64,000 nt of DNA, from positions 372,001 to 436,000 of the forward strand of contig CBDBIU010000004.1 of NCBI GenBank assembly GCA_965206025.1, in the 5' to 3' direction. The stretch is from G963668345 sp965206025. Lineage in GTDB: Bacteria; Acidobacteriota; Terriglobia; Bryobacterales; UBA6623. The notes beneath the pieces are model-generated. The model was not told the DNA's origin and did no database searches. It worked only from the letters and a program-made list of their open reading frames with translations. This document shows positions 25,288 through 34,208 of the stretch, piece after piece; positions within the stretch are counted from its first letter, which is position 1; each line of letters starts with the position of its first letter. Both the position numbers and the translations under genes were made by a program.

Positions 25288-25744
25288 TTAGTGCTTGGTC
25301 CTATAAGTTCGGGATATATAGGGTGCCGCCTCGTGCAAGATCTTCCCGATCACTCCACGCCGCTTCATCCAATACCGGCCCCGCTTGGACTCGCGCCAGT
25401 TTTCATCCCTAGCAGCCCGTGGCGAAGTCGTGCAGGGAACGAAAAAGGGCGAAAAATTGGTACAGCCAGCCAATTCGCTTCAGGCCAAGTGTTTTGTTTC
25501 GAGGGTCATGACGGGGAGCGAATTGGTGGCAGTCCCCATTTTTCTCTCCCGTGCGACTTTCACCACGGGCTGCTAGGGCTACAGCTAAGGAGGTTGTTTA
25601 TCAGCTCGTTGCACCTGCTTGGCGGGGCTTGGTCCGGCACGAAGACAGGTTCCTGCATAATGAAAAACACGCCCCGGCCGGCCTCTCCCGCGCGAAACGA
25701 AGCATCGACGGCGGATCCGCGGAGGCGCCACACGACCGGAGCGG

Positions 25745-27538
25745 GTGGGCATAAAGTTGAGAACTACCTCCCACACAGAGGCCCCCGGCGGCTCCGCGGA
25801 TCGACCGGGAGGCGCACGGAACCGAACGTTCCGCCGTGGTGGGGGCGGTTGGGCCCGGATGGGCGGCTTCGCGCTGACCCTTCTGATTGCCGGGCACGGG
25901 CCGCTCCCGGCGGGCGACTGGATTTCGTTTGTCGATGTCGCGACGGAGGCGGGCGTCGAGCCGGAAATCGTCTATGGCGGCGTCGAGAGGCAAAAATACA
26001 TCCTCGAAAGCTCCGGCACGGGCGTTGCCATCTTCGACTATGACGGCGACGGACGCCCAGATATCTTCTTCGTCAACGGCGCCCGACTCGATCTCCCCCT
26101 AGAAAAGGCCCCCAGCAACCTTTTGTATCGCAACCTTGGGGACTGGAAATTTGAGGACGTCACGGCAAAAGCAGGTCTCCGCCAAACCGGCTGGGGCCAA
26201 GCCGCTTGTGTCGGGGACTTCGACAACGACGGATGGACCGACTTGAACGTGACCTACTACGGCGGCAACCGCCTCTATCGCAACCGGGGAGACGGAAGTT
26301 TCGAGGAGGTTGCAAAAACGGCCGAGGTCGAAACCGCCGAGCGCTGGAATGCCGGGTGCACGTTTCTCGATTACGACCTGGACGGCGATCTCGACCTGTT
26401 CGTCGCCAACTACGTTCACTATGAGGATGCCGCCAAGTACGAACCGGGGTCGGGCCCCAACTGCAAATGGGAGGGCATGGACGTTCTGTGTGGTCCGACG
26501 AGCCTGCGAGGATCAACGAACATCCTCTACCACGGTAACGGGGACGGTAGTTTTACGGACGTTTCCGCCCCGAGCGGCATAGCGCGCGCGGACGGCTACT
26601 ACTGCTTCATGCCCGTGACGCTCGATTTCGATGGGGACGGATGGAGCGACATCTACGTAGCTTGCGACGCGACTCCGAACATCCTTTACCACAACCAGGG
26701 GGACGGCACGTTTGCCGACATCGGCATGGAGTCGGGCACGGCTCTGAGCGAAGACGGGCAAGAGCAAGCCGGTATGGGCGTGGCGGTGGGAGACTACAAC
26801 CTCGATGGCCGCCCGGACTTGCTGGTGACGAACTTTGCCGGCGAAACGACGACACTCTACCGCAACAGCGGCGGTCGAAGCTTCCTCGATGCGACCCTTG
26901 AGGCCAAGCTCGGCGCCGCTACGCGATATCTGAGCTGGGGCGTAGGACTGGTGGATTTGAACAACGACGGCTGGAAGGATATCTTCGTCGCCAGCGGGCA
27001 CGTCTATCCGGAGGTCGATCAGCATCCTTCAGGGACCTCCTACCGGCAGCCCATGCAGGTCTTCCGCAATCTCGGTGACGCTACTTTCGAAGACATGTCG
27101 TCTCGGTCCGGCCAGGCAGTCCAATTGAAGAAAGCAAGCCGGGGCGCCGCTTTCAACGACCTTGACGGTGACGGCGACCTGGATGTCGCTGTTGTGAACA
27201 TCAACGACCGCCCTATGCTGCTGCGAAACGACGGTGGGCATCGGCAGAACTGGCTGAGGATTCGGCTGGAAGGGGAGAAATCCAACCGCGGCGGTATCGG
27301 CGCGCGGATCGAGGTCACAAGTGGAGACCAAACCCAGGTCGAGGAAGTACGCAGCGCGTCCAGCTATTATTCGACGAGCGGCTTGACCGCGCACTTCGGT
27401 CTTGGCGCTGCCCAGCGAGCCGATTACGTCGAAGTGCATTGGCCGAGCGGCGCACGTCAAACGTTCGAGAAGGTCGCGGGCAATCAAACCGTCTCGATTC
27501 ATGAGAGGGAGGGTATCGAGAACGAACCGGCTCGCTGA
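25745..27538 (+). CDS. CRTAC1-family exported protein: FG-GAP/VCBS repeats plus ASPIC/UnbV
   Basis: 597 aa from a GTG; an internal ATG at 25859 (MGGFALTLLIAGHG) is an alternative start nearer the hydrophobic signal. A beta-propeller of FG-GAP repeats runs through most of the protein, with repeated calcium-binding loops such as FDYDGDGRPDIFF, GDFDNDGWTDLNV, DYDLDGDLDLFVAN, DFDGDGWSDIYVA and DLDGDGDLDVAVV. The C-terminus has the ASPIC/UnbV domain (GGIGARIEVTSGDQTQVEEV, TAHFGLGAAQRADYVEVHWP). Its likely place is the cell surface, binding protein or glycan. It is followed by a paralogue on the same strand after 80 bases. Confidence 0.88.
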   Translation: MGIKLRTTSHTEAPGGSADRPGGARNRTFRRGGGGWARMGGFALTLLIAGHGPLPAGDWISFVDVATEAGVEPEIVYGGVERQKYILESSGTGVAIFDYDGDGRPDIFFVNGARLDLPLEKAPSNLLYRNLGDWKFEDVTAKAGLRQTGWGQAACVGDFDNDGWTDLNVTYYGGNRLYRNRGDGSFEEVAKTAEVETAERWNAGCTFLDYDLDGDLDLFVANYVHYEDAAKYEPGSGPNCKWEGMDVLCGPTSLRGSTNILYHGNGDGSFTDVSAPSGIARADGYYCFMPVTLDFDGDGWSDIYVACDATPNILYHNQGDGTFADIGMESGTALSEDGQEQAGMGVAVGDYNLDGRPDLLVTNFAGETTTLYRNSGGRSFLDATLEAKLGAATRYLSWGVGLVDLNNDGWKDIFVASGHVYPEVDQHPSGTSYRQPMQVFRNLGDATFEDMSSRSGQAVQLKKASRGAAFNDLDGDGDLDVAVVNINDRPMLLRNDGGHRQNWLRIRLEGEKSNRGGIGARIEVTSGDQTQVEEVRSASSYYSTSGLTAHFGLGAAQRADYVEVHWPSGARQTFEKVAGNQTVSIHEREGIENEPAR

Positions 27539-27618
27539 TCTCGATCCTACGGCGGGACGCCTCTTGGCGGAGACCCGTTCATAAGCACAAAATCTCCGGT
27601 GATATAGTTAAGGCGGAA

Positions 27619-29874
27619 ATGTCGGAACGCCTCCTCGTTGGGTTCGTTTGTCTCTGCTACTTTCTGCTTTCCCCCACCGCGCTTCCTCAACAAGACCGCC
27701 CCGACGGCGAGCATCAAGCCTTGGGAGACGAGCAAGAACCGGGCCTGGACGGCCATCGAAAGATGCTGTCCCTGCTAAAGGAAATCGCTGCCCGAACACC
27801 GAACGAGCACACATTCCTGGGAGACAGGGAGACGCGCTCCCTGAGAGAAAAGCTCGCGGACCTGCCCCCTGATGCATCCGCCGCCAACCGCTGGCGCCTC
27901 CACCGCCGGTTGGCGGCAAATGAGCTGAACTTGGGCAATGAAACAGCAGCCATTCTTCACTTCAGCAAGGCCTACAACCTGCTTCCTGAGGTAAGAGAAG
28001 ACCTGGCGCCGGGTGAGGCCAACCAGCTGGTCTTTGACTTGGGCGTGGCCTACATGCGAACCGGCGAGACGCAAAACTGCTGCAATCGGTTCACGCCCGA
28101 TAGCTGTATTCTTCCGATACGCGGACAGGGCATCCACGCCAAAAAGGAAGCATCGAAGCGGGCGATCGAGTATTTCACCGAGGTGCTCGAAAATTCTCCT
28201 AAGGATACGCGCGTCCATTTAGGGTCGCGCTGGCTGCTGAATATCGCCTACATGACGGTCGGCGCTTACCCGGAGACGGTTCCCGAAGACTATCGAATCC
28301 CCGCCCAAGCCTTCGAATCGGAAGAGGCGTTTCCGCGATTCGTTAACATTGCACCGCAATTGGGGCTCGACACGTTCAGCCTGTCCGGCGGGGCCATCGG
28401 GGATGATTTTGACAACGACGGCTATCTCGACTTGGTCGTTTCGAGCTGGGATCCCGCGGCGCAAATCCGCTTCTTTCGCAATGAGCGGAATGGGAGCTTC
28501 TCCGACCGCACACAGGAAGCTAACCTTCTGGGCATCACCGGCGGACTCAACCTGGTGCAAGCCGATTACAACAACGACGGTCACGTGGATATTCTGGTCT
28601 TGCGGGGAGCCTGGCTGGCGCACGGCGGAGACCATCCCAACTCGCTGCTTCGCAATAACGGCGACGGCACGTTTACCGATGTGACCTTCGACGCCGGATT
28701 GGGGAGGGTCCACCACCCGACCCAGACTGCTTCCTGGGCGGACTACGACAACGACGGCGATTTGGACCTTTATGTCGGCAACGAAGCTCTTCCCGGACTG
28801 CCGGCCCCCTGCCGGCTTTTTCGCAACGACGGCGACGGGACCTTCACCGACATTGCGAGGGAAGCCGGCGTGACCAACGACCGATTCACCAAGGCTGTCG
28901 TGTGGGGCGATTACAACGGCGATCGATTGCCGGACCTTTACGTTTCGAATCTGCGTGACGCTAACCGGCTCTACAGAAACAGGGGCGACGGCACGTTTGT
29001 CGACGTCGCGCCCGAGCTCGGAGTCAGCGGTCCCCGAGCAAGCTTTCCGGCGTGGTTTTGGGACTTCGACAACGATGGGGTTCTAGACATCTTCGTCTCC
29101 GCCTACTCGGCGACGATCGGAGATGTCGGCGCCGCTTATCTCGGCTTGCCCTTCGGGACGGAACTCGCGCGCTTATACCGCGGCGACGGGAAAGGAGGCT
29201 TCGAAGACGTTGCCCGACAGCGGAACCTGCGCCGGCCGACTGCTCCGATGGGCTCGAATTTCGGTGACATTGATAACGATGGCCACCTTGATTTCTACCT
29301 GGGTACCGGCTACCCGAGCTACAGCAGCTTGATGCCCAACGTGATGTACCGCAACCGGGAAGGCAAAAGCTTCGCCGATGTTACCAGCGCGGGAGGATTC
29401 GGGCATTTACAAAAAGGCCACGCGGTCGTGTTCGCGGATTTCGACCACGACGGCGACCAGGACGTGTTTGAAGAGATGGGCGGGGCCTTTCAGGGAGACA
29501 AGTTCAAGGATTCGTTCTACGAGAACCCTGGTTTCGGCAACCATTGGATCACCGTCGATCTGGTCGGCGTAGAAACGAACCGCTCGGCGATCGGCGCGCG
29601 GATTAGGGCCCAGGTCGTCGAAAACGGGAGGCGCCGGTCCATCTACAAACGCGTCAATAGCGGCGGCAGCTTCGGCGCGAATCCCTTGCGGCAGACGATC
29701 GGTCTAGGGAAAACGCAGAAGATCGAACTTCTTGAAGTGTACTGGCCGACTTCGGATTCGACCCAGACCTTCCGCGACGTGCCCATGGACCAGCACATCG
29801 GGGTCGTTGAATCAGAGGAAGACTACACAACGAAGTCGGTCAAGCGGTTCAAGTTTGGCGGTTCCCCCGAGTAA
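27619..29874 (+). CDS. CRTAC1-family protein with N-terminal TPR-like region
   Basis: 751 aa with a signal peptide (LLVGFVCLCYFLLSPTALPQ). Residues about 85-220 are helical and TPR-like (NRWRLHRRLAANELNLGNET, FDLGVAYMRTGETQNCCNRF, YFTEVLENSPKD). From about 235, FG-GAP/VCBS propeller repeats carry Dx(D/N)xDG loops (DDFDNDGYLDLVVSS, DYDNDGDLDLYVGN, FGDIDNDGHLDFYLGTG). The end is ASPIC/UnbV (SAIGARIRAQVVENGRRRSI, QTIGLGKTQKIELLEVYWPT). It is probably a surface-exposed binding protein, expressed with the neighbouring CRTAC1 and PQQ-propeller genes. Confidence 0.88.
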   Translation: MSERLLVGFVCLCYFLLSPTALPQQDRPDGEHQALGDEQEPGLDGHRKMLSLLKEIAARTPNEHTFLGDRETRSLREKLADLPPDASAANRWRLHRRLAANELNLGNETAAILHFSKAYNLLPEVREDLAPGEANQLVFDLGVAYMRTGETQNCCNRFTPDSCILPIRGQGIHAKKEASKRAIEYFTEVLENSPKDTRVHLGSRWLLNIAYMTVGAYPETVPEDYRIPAQAFESEEAFPRFVNIAPQLGLDTFSLSGGAIGDDFDNDGYLDLVVSSWDPAAQIRFFRNERNGSFSDRTQEANLLGITGGLNLVQADYNNDGHVDILVLRGAWLAHGGDHPNSLLRNNGDGTFTDVTFDAGLGRVHHPTQTASWADYDNDGDLDLYVGNEALPGLPAPCRLFRNDGDGTFTDIAREAGVTNDRFTKAVVWGDYNGDRLPDLYVSNLRDANRLYRNRGDGTFVDVAPELGVSGPRASFPAWFWDFDNDGVLDIFVSAYSATIGDVGAAYLGLPFGTELARLYRGDGKGGFEDVARQRNLRRPTAPMGSNFGDIDNDGHLDFYLGTGYPSYSSLMPNVMYRNREGKSFADVTSAGGFGHLQKGHAVVFADFDHDGDQDVFEEMGGAFQGDKFKDSFYENPGFGNHWITVDLVGVETNRSAIGARIRAQVVENGRRRSIYKRVNSGGSFGANPLRQTIGLGKTQKIELLEVYWPTSDSTQTFRDVPMDQHIGVVESEEDYTTKSVKRFKFGGSPE

Positions 29875-29951
29875 TCGATCTCCTCACCAGAGGTCGAGGT
29901 TGCAAACCTGCACCCAAACCTCGCCCCAGTCTTTGCGATAATGACGGCTCC

Positions 29952-31349
29952 ATGTACATCGCAGACAAAGTGCGTGCGGGGGCAAGATCGTCCCGCGTTC
30001 GACTTCACCGCGCGTCGACGCTTGTGGCCATGCTGGGCGTTCTTATCCTGCCGAGCCCAGCGTCGAGCGAGTCCGTCAGCGGGTCGAATTGGCCCCAATG
30101 GCGCGGTCCTGAAAGCCAGGGGATATCTTCGGAAAACAACCTGCCCAGCGAATGGACCGCGACCAAGAACATAGTTTGGAAAACGCCGATTCCCGGTCGC
30201 GGCCATTCCTCGCCGATTGTCTGGGGAAACAACCTGTTCGTCACGACGGCTATCCAAGGGCCGGTGATACCAGGAGCGAAGACTCTGCAACACTTCACCG
30301 CAGACGGGGGTGTTTTCCTCCACCCCGACGTCGTCGGAGGCGAGTACGAGCACGCGTTCAAAGTTCTGTGTTTCGACACCGATACCGGCAAGATTCTCTG
30401 GGAGCGAACCGCCTACAAGGGGCGGGTCTACGACGGCAGGCACCGCAAGAACACGTACGCCTCCCCGACCCCGGTGACGGACGGCAAATACGTCTATGTC
30501 TACTTTGGCGCCGAGGGCGTTTACTGCTACGACTTTGACGGAAATCTGGTCTGGAAAGGGTCCCTGGGGCAAATCGCCACCATGGGCATGGGAGTTGGGA
30601 CATCTCCTGTTCTCTGGGGAGATTTGGTGATCGTGCAGTGCGATCAGGATAACGGCATCGATTCGTTCCTAGCGGCTATCAGCAAAAAGACCGGCGAGGA
30701 GGTCTGGAGAGTCAAGCGGGCCGCCTTCGAAAGCTGGTCTTCGCCGATCGTGGTGGCGACAAAGAAGCGCACGGAGTTGGTGGTCAATTCGCGGGAGTTG
30801 GTGATCTCCCACGATCCCGCTACCGGTGAGGAGTTGTGGCGGTCTGACGGGGTAGGCGTCAACCCGGTCCCGACGCCGGTGACCGGACATGACCTAGTTG
30901 TCGTCTCGGCCGGCGCCGGCCAGAAGCGAGCGATGGCTATCCGGCTAGGTGGATCGGGCGACGTCACCGGCACGTCCCAGATCGCTTGGCAGTACAACAA
31001 AGGCACGGCGCACATCACCTCGCCTATTCTCTACGGCGACTACCTCTACTTGCTCACAGACAACGGGATCGTCACCTGTCTCGACGCCAAAACCGGCGAA
31101 GTGCAATACCGCGACCGGGTGCCCGGCCCAGCCAAGTTCTCGGCTTCTCCCGTGGCGTTCGACGGCAAGATCCTTCTGACAAGTGAAGAAGGAGAATCTT
31201 TCGTTTTTACGGCAGGGCCCAATTACGAACTACTCAGTACGAATTCGATCGGCGAACAGGTCCACGCTTCCCCGGCGATTGCCGGCGGGAAGATCTTCAT
31301 CCGGGGGGAGAGGAATCTTTACGCGATTGGGCGGGCAGAGAGTGAGTAG
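29952..31349 (+). CDS. Exported PQQ-like beta-propeller protein
   Basis: 465 aa. A basic N-terminus and hydrophobic core (ASTLVAMLGVLILPSPASSE) make a signal peptide. Outer-membrane-type propeller repeats follow: NWPQWRGPESQGISSENNLP, NIVWKTPIPGRGHSSPIVWG, KVLCFDTDTGKILWERTAYK, AAISKKTGEEVWRVKRAAFE and VTCLDAKTGEVQYRDRVPGP, each with the Trp-docking pattern. It lacks the catalytic residues of a quinoprotein dehydrogenase that I can recognise, so a structural or binding role is more likely. It sits 77 bases after the CRTAC1 gene. Confidence 0.87.
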   Translation: MYIADKVRAGARSSRVRLHRASTLVAMLGVLILPSPASSESVSGSNWPQWRGPESQGISSENNLPSEWTATKNIVWKTPIPGRGHSSPIVWGNNLFVTTAIQGPVIPGAKTLQHFTADGGVFLHPDVVGGEYEHAFKVLCFDTDTGKILWERTAYKGRVYDGRHRKNTYASPTPVTDGKYVYVYFGAEGVYCYDFDGNLVWKGSLGQIATMGMGVGTSPVLWGDLVIVQCDQDNGIDSFLAAISKKTGEEVWRVKRAAFESWSSPIVVATKKRTELVVNSRELVISHDPATGEELWRSDGVGVNPVPTPVTGHDLVVVSAGAGQKRAMAIRLGGSGDVTGTSQIAWQYNKGTAHITSPILYGDYLYLLTDNGIVTCLDAKTGEVQYRDRVPGPAKFSASPVAFDGKILLTSEEGESFVFTAGPNYELLSTNSIGEQVHASPAIAGGKIFIRGERNLYAIGRAESE

Positions 31350-31413
31350 GGCGGGGGACTGGGAAGGTTGGCAAGAGTGCTTGTTCTATTGACAAGCAAG
31401 ACTAATCCACCGC

Positions 31414-32568
31414 TCATCCGGCTGCTATGACTAATACCGCATACACAGCAGCGCCTGCTGCGGCAAAATATCCCACACGGCGCCACCAGCCCTTTAGCTG
31501 CGAAAAGTAACCCGCGGTCAGAACAACGGCAGGCAGCAAACTCATATCAACCCAGAAAAAACCGACTGGGTCGGTGTTCCCTGGAGGGTCCCCGGGGCGG
31601 ATCAGGACGAAGAACCCCAGGACAAACCAAAACAGCACAATTAAGAACCTAGTAGCCGAACCCTCGCGTTTGTAATGAAACGTGGTTATAACTACACTTG
31701 CCAGCAGAATCGCACCAAACAACGTATTCATGGAGGGATACGCTCTCCCGTATTCTACAAGCCGCCAGTCGAGGAGATGGTACGCTCCCCGGATCGCGTC
31801 CCGGCCATAGAAGAGGAAGTAGTGGGAAGTAAATCCTATGCCGCCGATACGCGAAAGGTGACCGGCGTAATTGAGTGCCGGGACCGTCGTGTCCGGATTC
31901 TCCACATTCCAATAGATATCAGGCGAGATGAGCACTAAAAATATCAGTAAAGCGATGTAAGGCTCCTTCCGTCGAAACCAAGAGCGTGAGCCGGACGCGA
32001 GCAGTGTTACAAAGAACACCGGTACGAGGAGGCTCGAAAGCAGTTTGCATAGAAAACCTAAGCCTGTTGCCACAGCAGCGAGGTACAAGAAGTTAGGCTT
32101 CCCCTTCTGAAGAAAGCGGCTGAAGCTGTACACCGCGATCGAAACAAGACAGAGGTAATAGATCTTCTCTACCGCGAATGACGAGATGCCGATATGATAC
32201 TCATTGAAAGCCAGCAGGCCCGCTGCCCAAAGCCCTGCCGTCGCACCCTTCCATTCCCGAGCGATCAGATAAACGACCAGGATGGCCAGCAATCCCACAA
32301 GAAGACTTAAAAAACGAAATCCAACCGGAGTCTCGCCAAACAAGATCGAGCTCGCTTTGATGAAGTAAGCCGGCAAGAAAGGATCATGGCCCCCGTGAAG
32401 GGGTAGGTGAAGATGGCCTGGTCGAACGGAAATACTTTGCGCCAAGGGAATCCAGTGCATTTCCTCATCCCAGATATACTTTGCGACAGAGGCGCGATAC
32501 AGCCTCAAGACCGCAGCTGTCCCGATGATCAACAGAAGAGTCATGCGATGACCTAGAAGTTTTCTCAT
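31414..32568 (-). CDS. GT39/PMT-like membrane glycosyltransferase
   Basis: 384 aa with about ten hydrophobic segments. The acidic motif KYIWDEEMHWIPLAQ at about 30-44, in the first periplasmic loop, is where ArnT/PMT enzymes keep their catalytic Asp-Glu pair. HGGHDPFLPAYFIKASSILF and FRFLSLLVGLLAILVVYLIA continue the family pattern. Such enzymes move sugars from polyprenyl-phosphate carriers to lipids or proteins outside the inner membrane. It is shorter than ArnT and lacks its C-terminal periplasmic domain. It is transcribed toward the PQQ-propeller gene; no lipid-carrier gene is adjacent. Confidence 0.78.
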   Translation of the reverse strand: MRKLLGHRMTLLLIIGTAAVLRLYRASVAKYIWDEEMHWIPLAQSISVRPGHLHLPLHGGHDPFLPAYFIKASSILFGETPVGFRFLSLLVGLLAILVVYLIAREWKGATAGLWAAGLLAFNEYHIGISSFAVEKIYYLCLVSIAVYSFSRFLQKGKPNFLYLAAVATGLGFLCKLLSSLLVPVFFVTLLASGSRSWFRRKEPYIALLIFLVLISPDIYWNVENPDTTVPALNYAGHLSRIGGIGFTSHYFLFYGRDAIRGAYHLLDWRLVEYGRAYPSMNTLFGAILLASVVITTFHYKREGSATRFLIVLFWFVLGFFVLIRPGDPPGNTDPVGFFWVDMSLLPAVVLTAGYFSQLKGWWRRVGYFAAAGAAVYAVLVIAAG

Positions 32569-32728
32569 CGAGGGATCTGATCCTCTCTTGTTGAACGTGG
32601 AGCCGTGAACACGGTGCTGCTATCGACGAGCTTGTTCATACGACCATGAATTCGTCCGGAGCGAGGCTTGTCCTCCCGGCAAGCAAGAGTGACAGTCGTA
32701 CGCCGCAGGGCGGTCCGCTTCAATGAGT

Positions 32729-34192
32729 CTAGGCCAGGATTTCTTTGACCACTCTCGCCGGTTCCTGGCCGGTGGGCTTCTCGTCCAAGCCGTTATGGTT
32801 GTAGATGAGTTTTTTGAAGTCCAGCCCGAGGGAATGGAGAATCGTGGCGTGGAAATCGTGAACGCTGACGCGGTTTTCGACGGCCTTGTAACCTGTGTCG
32901 TCGGTGTTCCCGTAGGCCGTGCCGCCTTTGATTCCGCCGCCGGCCATCCAGGTGGTGAAGCCGGCCGGGCCATGGTCGCGCCCGTCGCCGCCTTGGGAGA
33001 GCGGTAAGCGGCCGAACTCGCCTCCCCAGACGAGCAACGTGCTGTCAAGCAGGCCGCGCTGCTTGAGGTCTTTGATCAACCCTCCAATCGGCTGGTCGGT
33101 CTTATTGCAGCAATAGCGCAGGTTCTTTTCGAGACCGGAGTGGTTGTCCCAAATCTGCTGCTCGATATAAATCTGGACGTAACGAACGCCGCGCTCGACC
33201 AGCCGGCGCGCCATCAGACAGCGGCGCCCGTAGGAGGACGAGACTTTCTTGTTGATGCCGTACATCTCCCGGGTAGCCTCCGATTCCTGAGAGACGTCGA
33301 GGGCGTCGGTGGCCGAGAGCTGCAGCCGCGCGGCCAACTCGTAGCTGGCGATGCGGGCGTCGAGATCGGGCTGGAAGGGCCTTTGGTCGCGGTGCTTGGC
33401 CGACAGCCGGCTCAGCAGATCCCGCGCAAGGTCTCTGACCGGCGTGGGGAACTCATCCTTCGCCTCCAGGTTCAATATCGGGGAACCCTCCGAGCGCAGC
33501 CGGGTCCCTTGAAAGATGGGGGGCAACCACCCCGACTCCCAATTCTTGATTCCCTGGGTGGGAAGCCCGATGGGGTCGTCCAGCACGACGTAGGCGGGCA
33601 GGTCCTGATTCTCACTGCCCAACCCGTACACCGACCAGGCTCCAATGGTCGGACGCCCCGGAAACACGCTGCCCGATTGCATCAGAAAAATGCCCGGGCC
33701 GTGCGTGAAGTTGGTGGTAAAAGTTGAGCGGATCAGGGCCAGCTCGTCAGCGTGCTCGCCCAGATAGGGCAAGACGTCGGCCATCTCGAGGCCCGACTTG
33801 CCGTACGGGACGAACTTGAAAGGCGAGGGCATGAAGCCCCCGGCCTCGTCGGCGAAAAGAACGTCGTTCGCCAAGTCACGTCCGGGAGGCTGGCCGGCGT
33901 ATTTCGTCAGCAGCGGCTTGTGATCGAACAGATCAACCTGGCTCGGGCCGCCGTGCATGAAAAGCTGAATGACGGACTTCGCGCCGGGCTCGAAATGCGG
34001 CTTCCTTGGCGTTACGTCAGAAGGAGTTTCGTGCCCAGTTGCGGCCAGGGCCGGGTTCGAAGAAAATAGATCGGCGCCCAAAAGCGACGCCAGGGCGGCC
34101 CCGTAGAGCCCGTCCGACACTTTAGAGAAGAAGTCGCGCCGCGAAGGGGCTGCCATCCGATGGGAAATAGAGTTGACGTTGGTATCGTGCAT
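32729..34192 (-). CDS. DUF1501 protein with Tat-like signal, paired with DUF1549/1553
   Basis: About 487 aa from the ATG at 34192, ten bases after GGAGGG; an ATG at 34201 sits too close to that site and the TTG at 34225 is unlikely. The leader PSRRDFFSKVSDGLYGAALA is a Tat-type signal. The body shows VIQLFMHGGPSQVDLFDHKP, LALIRSTFTTNFTHGPGIFL, VRYVQIYIEQQIWDNHSGLE, VWGGEFGRLPLSQGG, GRDHGPAGFTTWMAGGGIKG and VHDFHATILHSLGLDFKKLI. The truncated relic at 11698-11960 is a close relative of this subgroup. It starts right after the DUF1549/1553 gene. Confidence 0.88.
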   Translation of the reverse strand: MHDTNVNSISHRMAAPSRRDFFSKVSDGLYGAALASLLGADLFSSNPALAATGHETPSDVTPRKPHFEPGAKSVIQLFMHGGPSQVDLFDHKPLLTKYAGQPPGRDLANDVLFADEAGGFMPSPFKFVPYGKSGLEMADVLPYLGEHADELALIRSTFTTNFTHGPGIFLMQSGSVFPGRPTIGAWSVYGLGSENQDLPAYVVLDDPIGLPTQGIKNWESGWLPPIFQGTRLRSEGSPILNLEAKDEFPTPVRDLARDLLSRLSAKHRDQRPFQPDLDARIASYELAARLQLSATDALDVSQESEATREMYGINKKVSSSYGRRCLMARRLVERGVRYVQIYIEQQIWDNHSGLEKNLRYCCNKTDQPIGGLIKDLKQRGLLDSTLLVWGGEFGRLPLSQGGDGRDHGPAGFTTWMAGGGIKGGTAYGNTDDTGYKAVENRVSVHDFHATILHSLGLDFKKLIYNHNGLDEKPTGQEPARVVKEILA

Positions 34193-34208
34193 CGAACGCA
34201 TTCCCTCC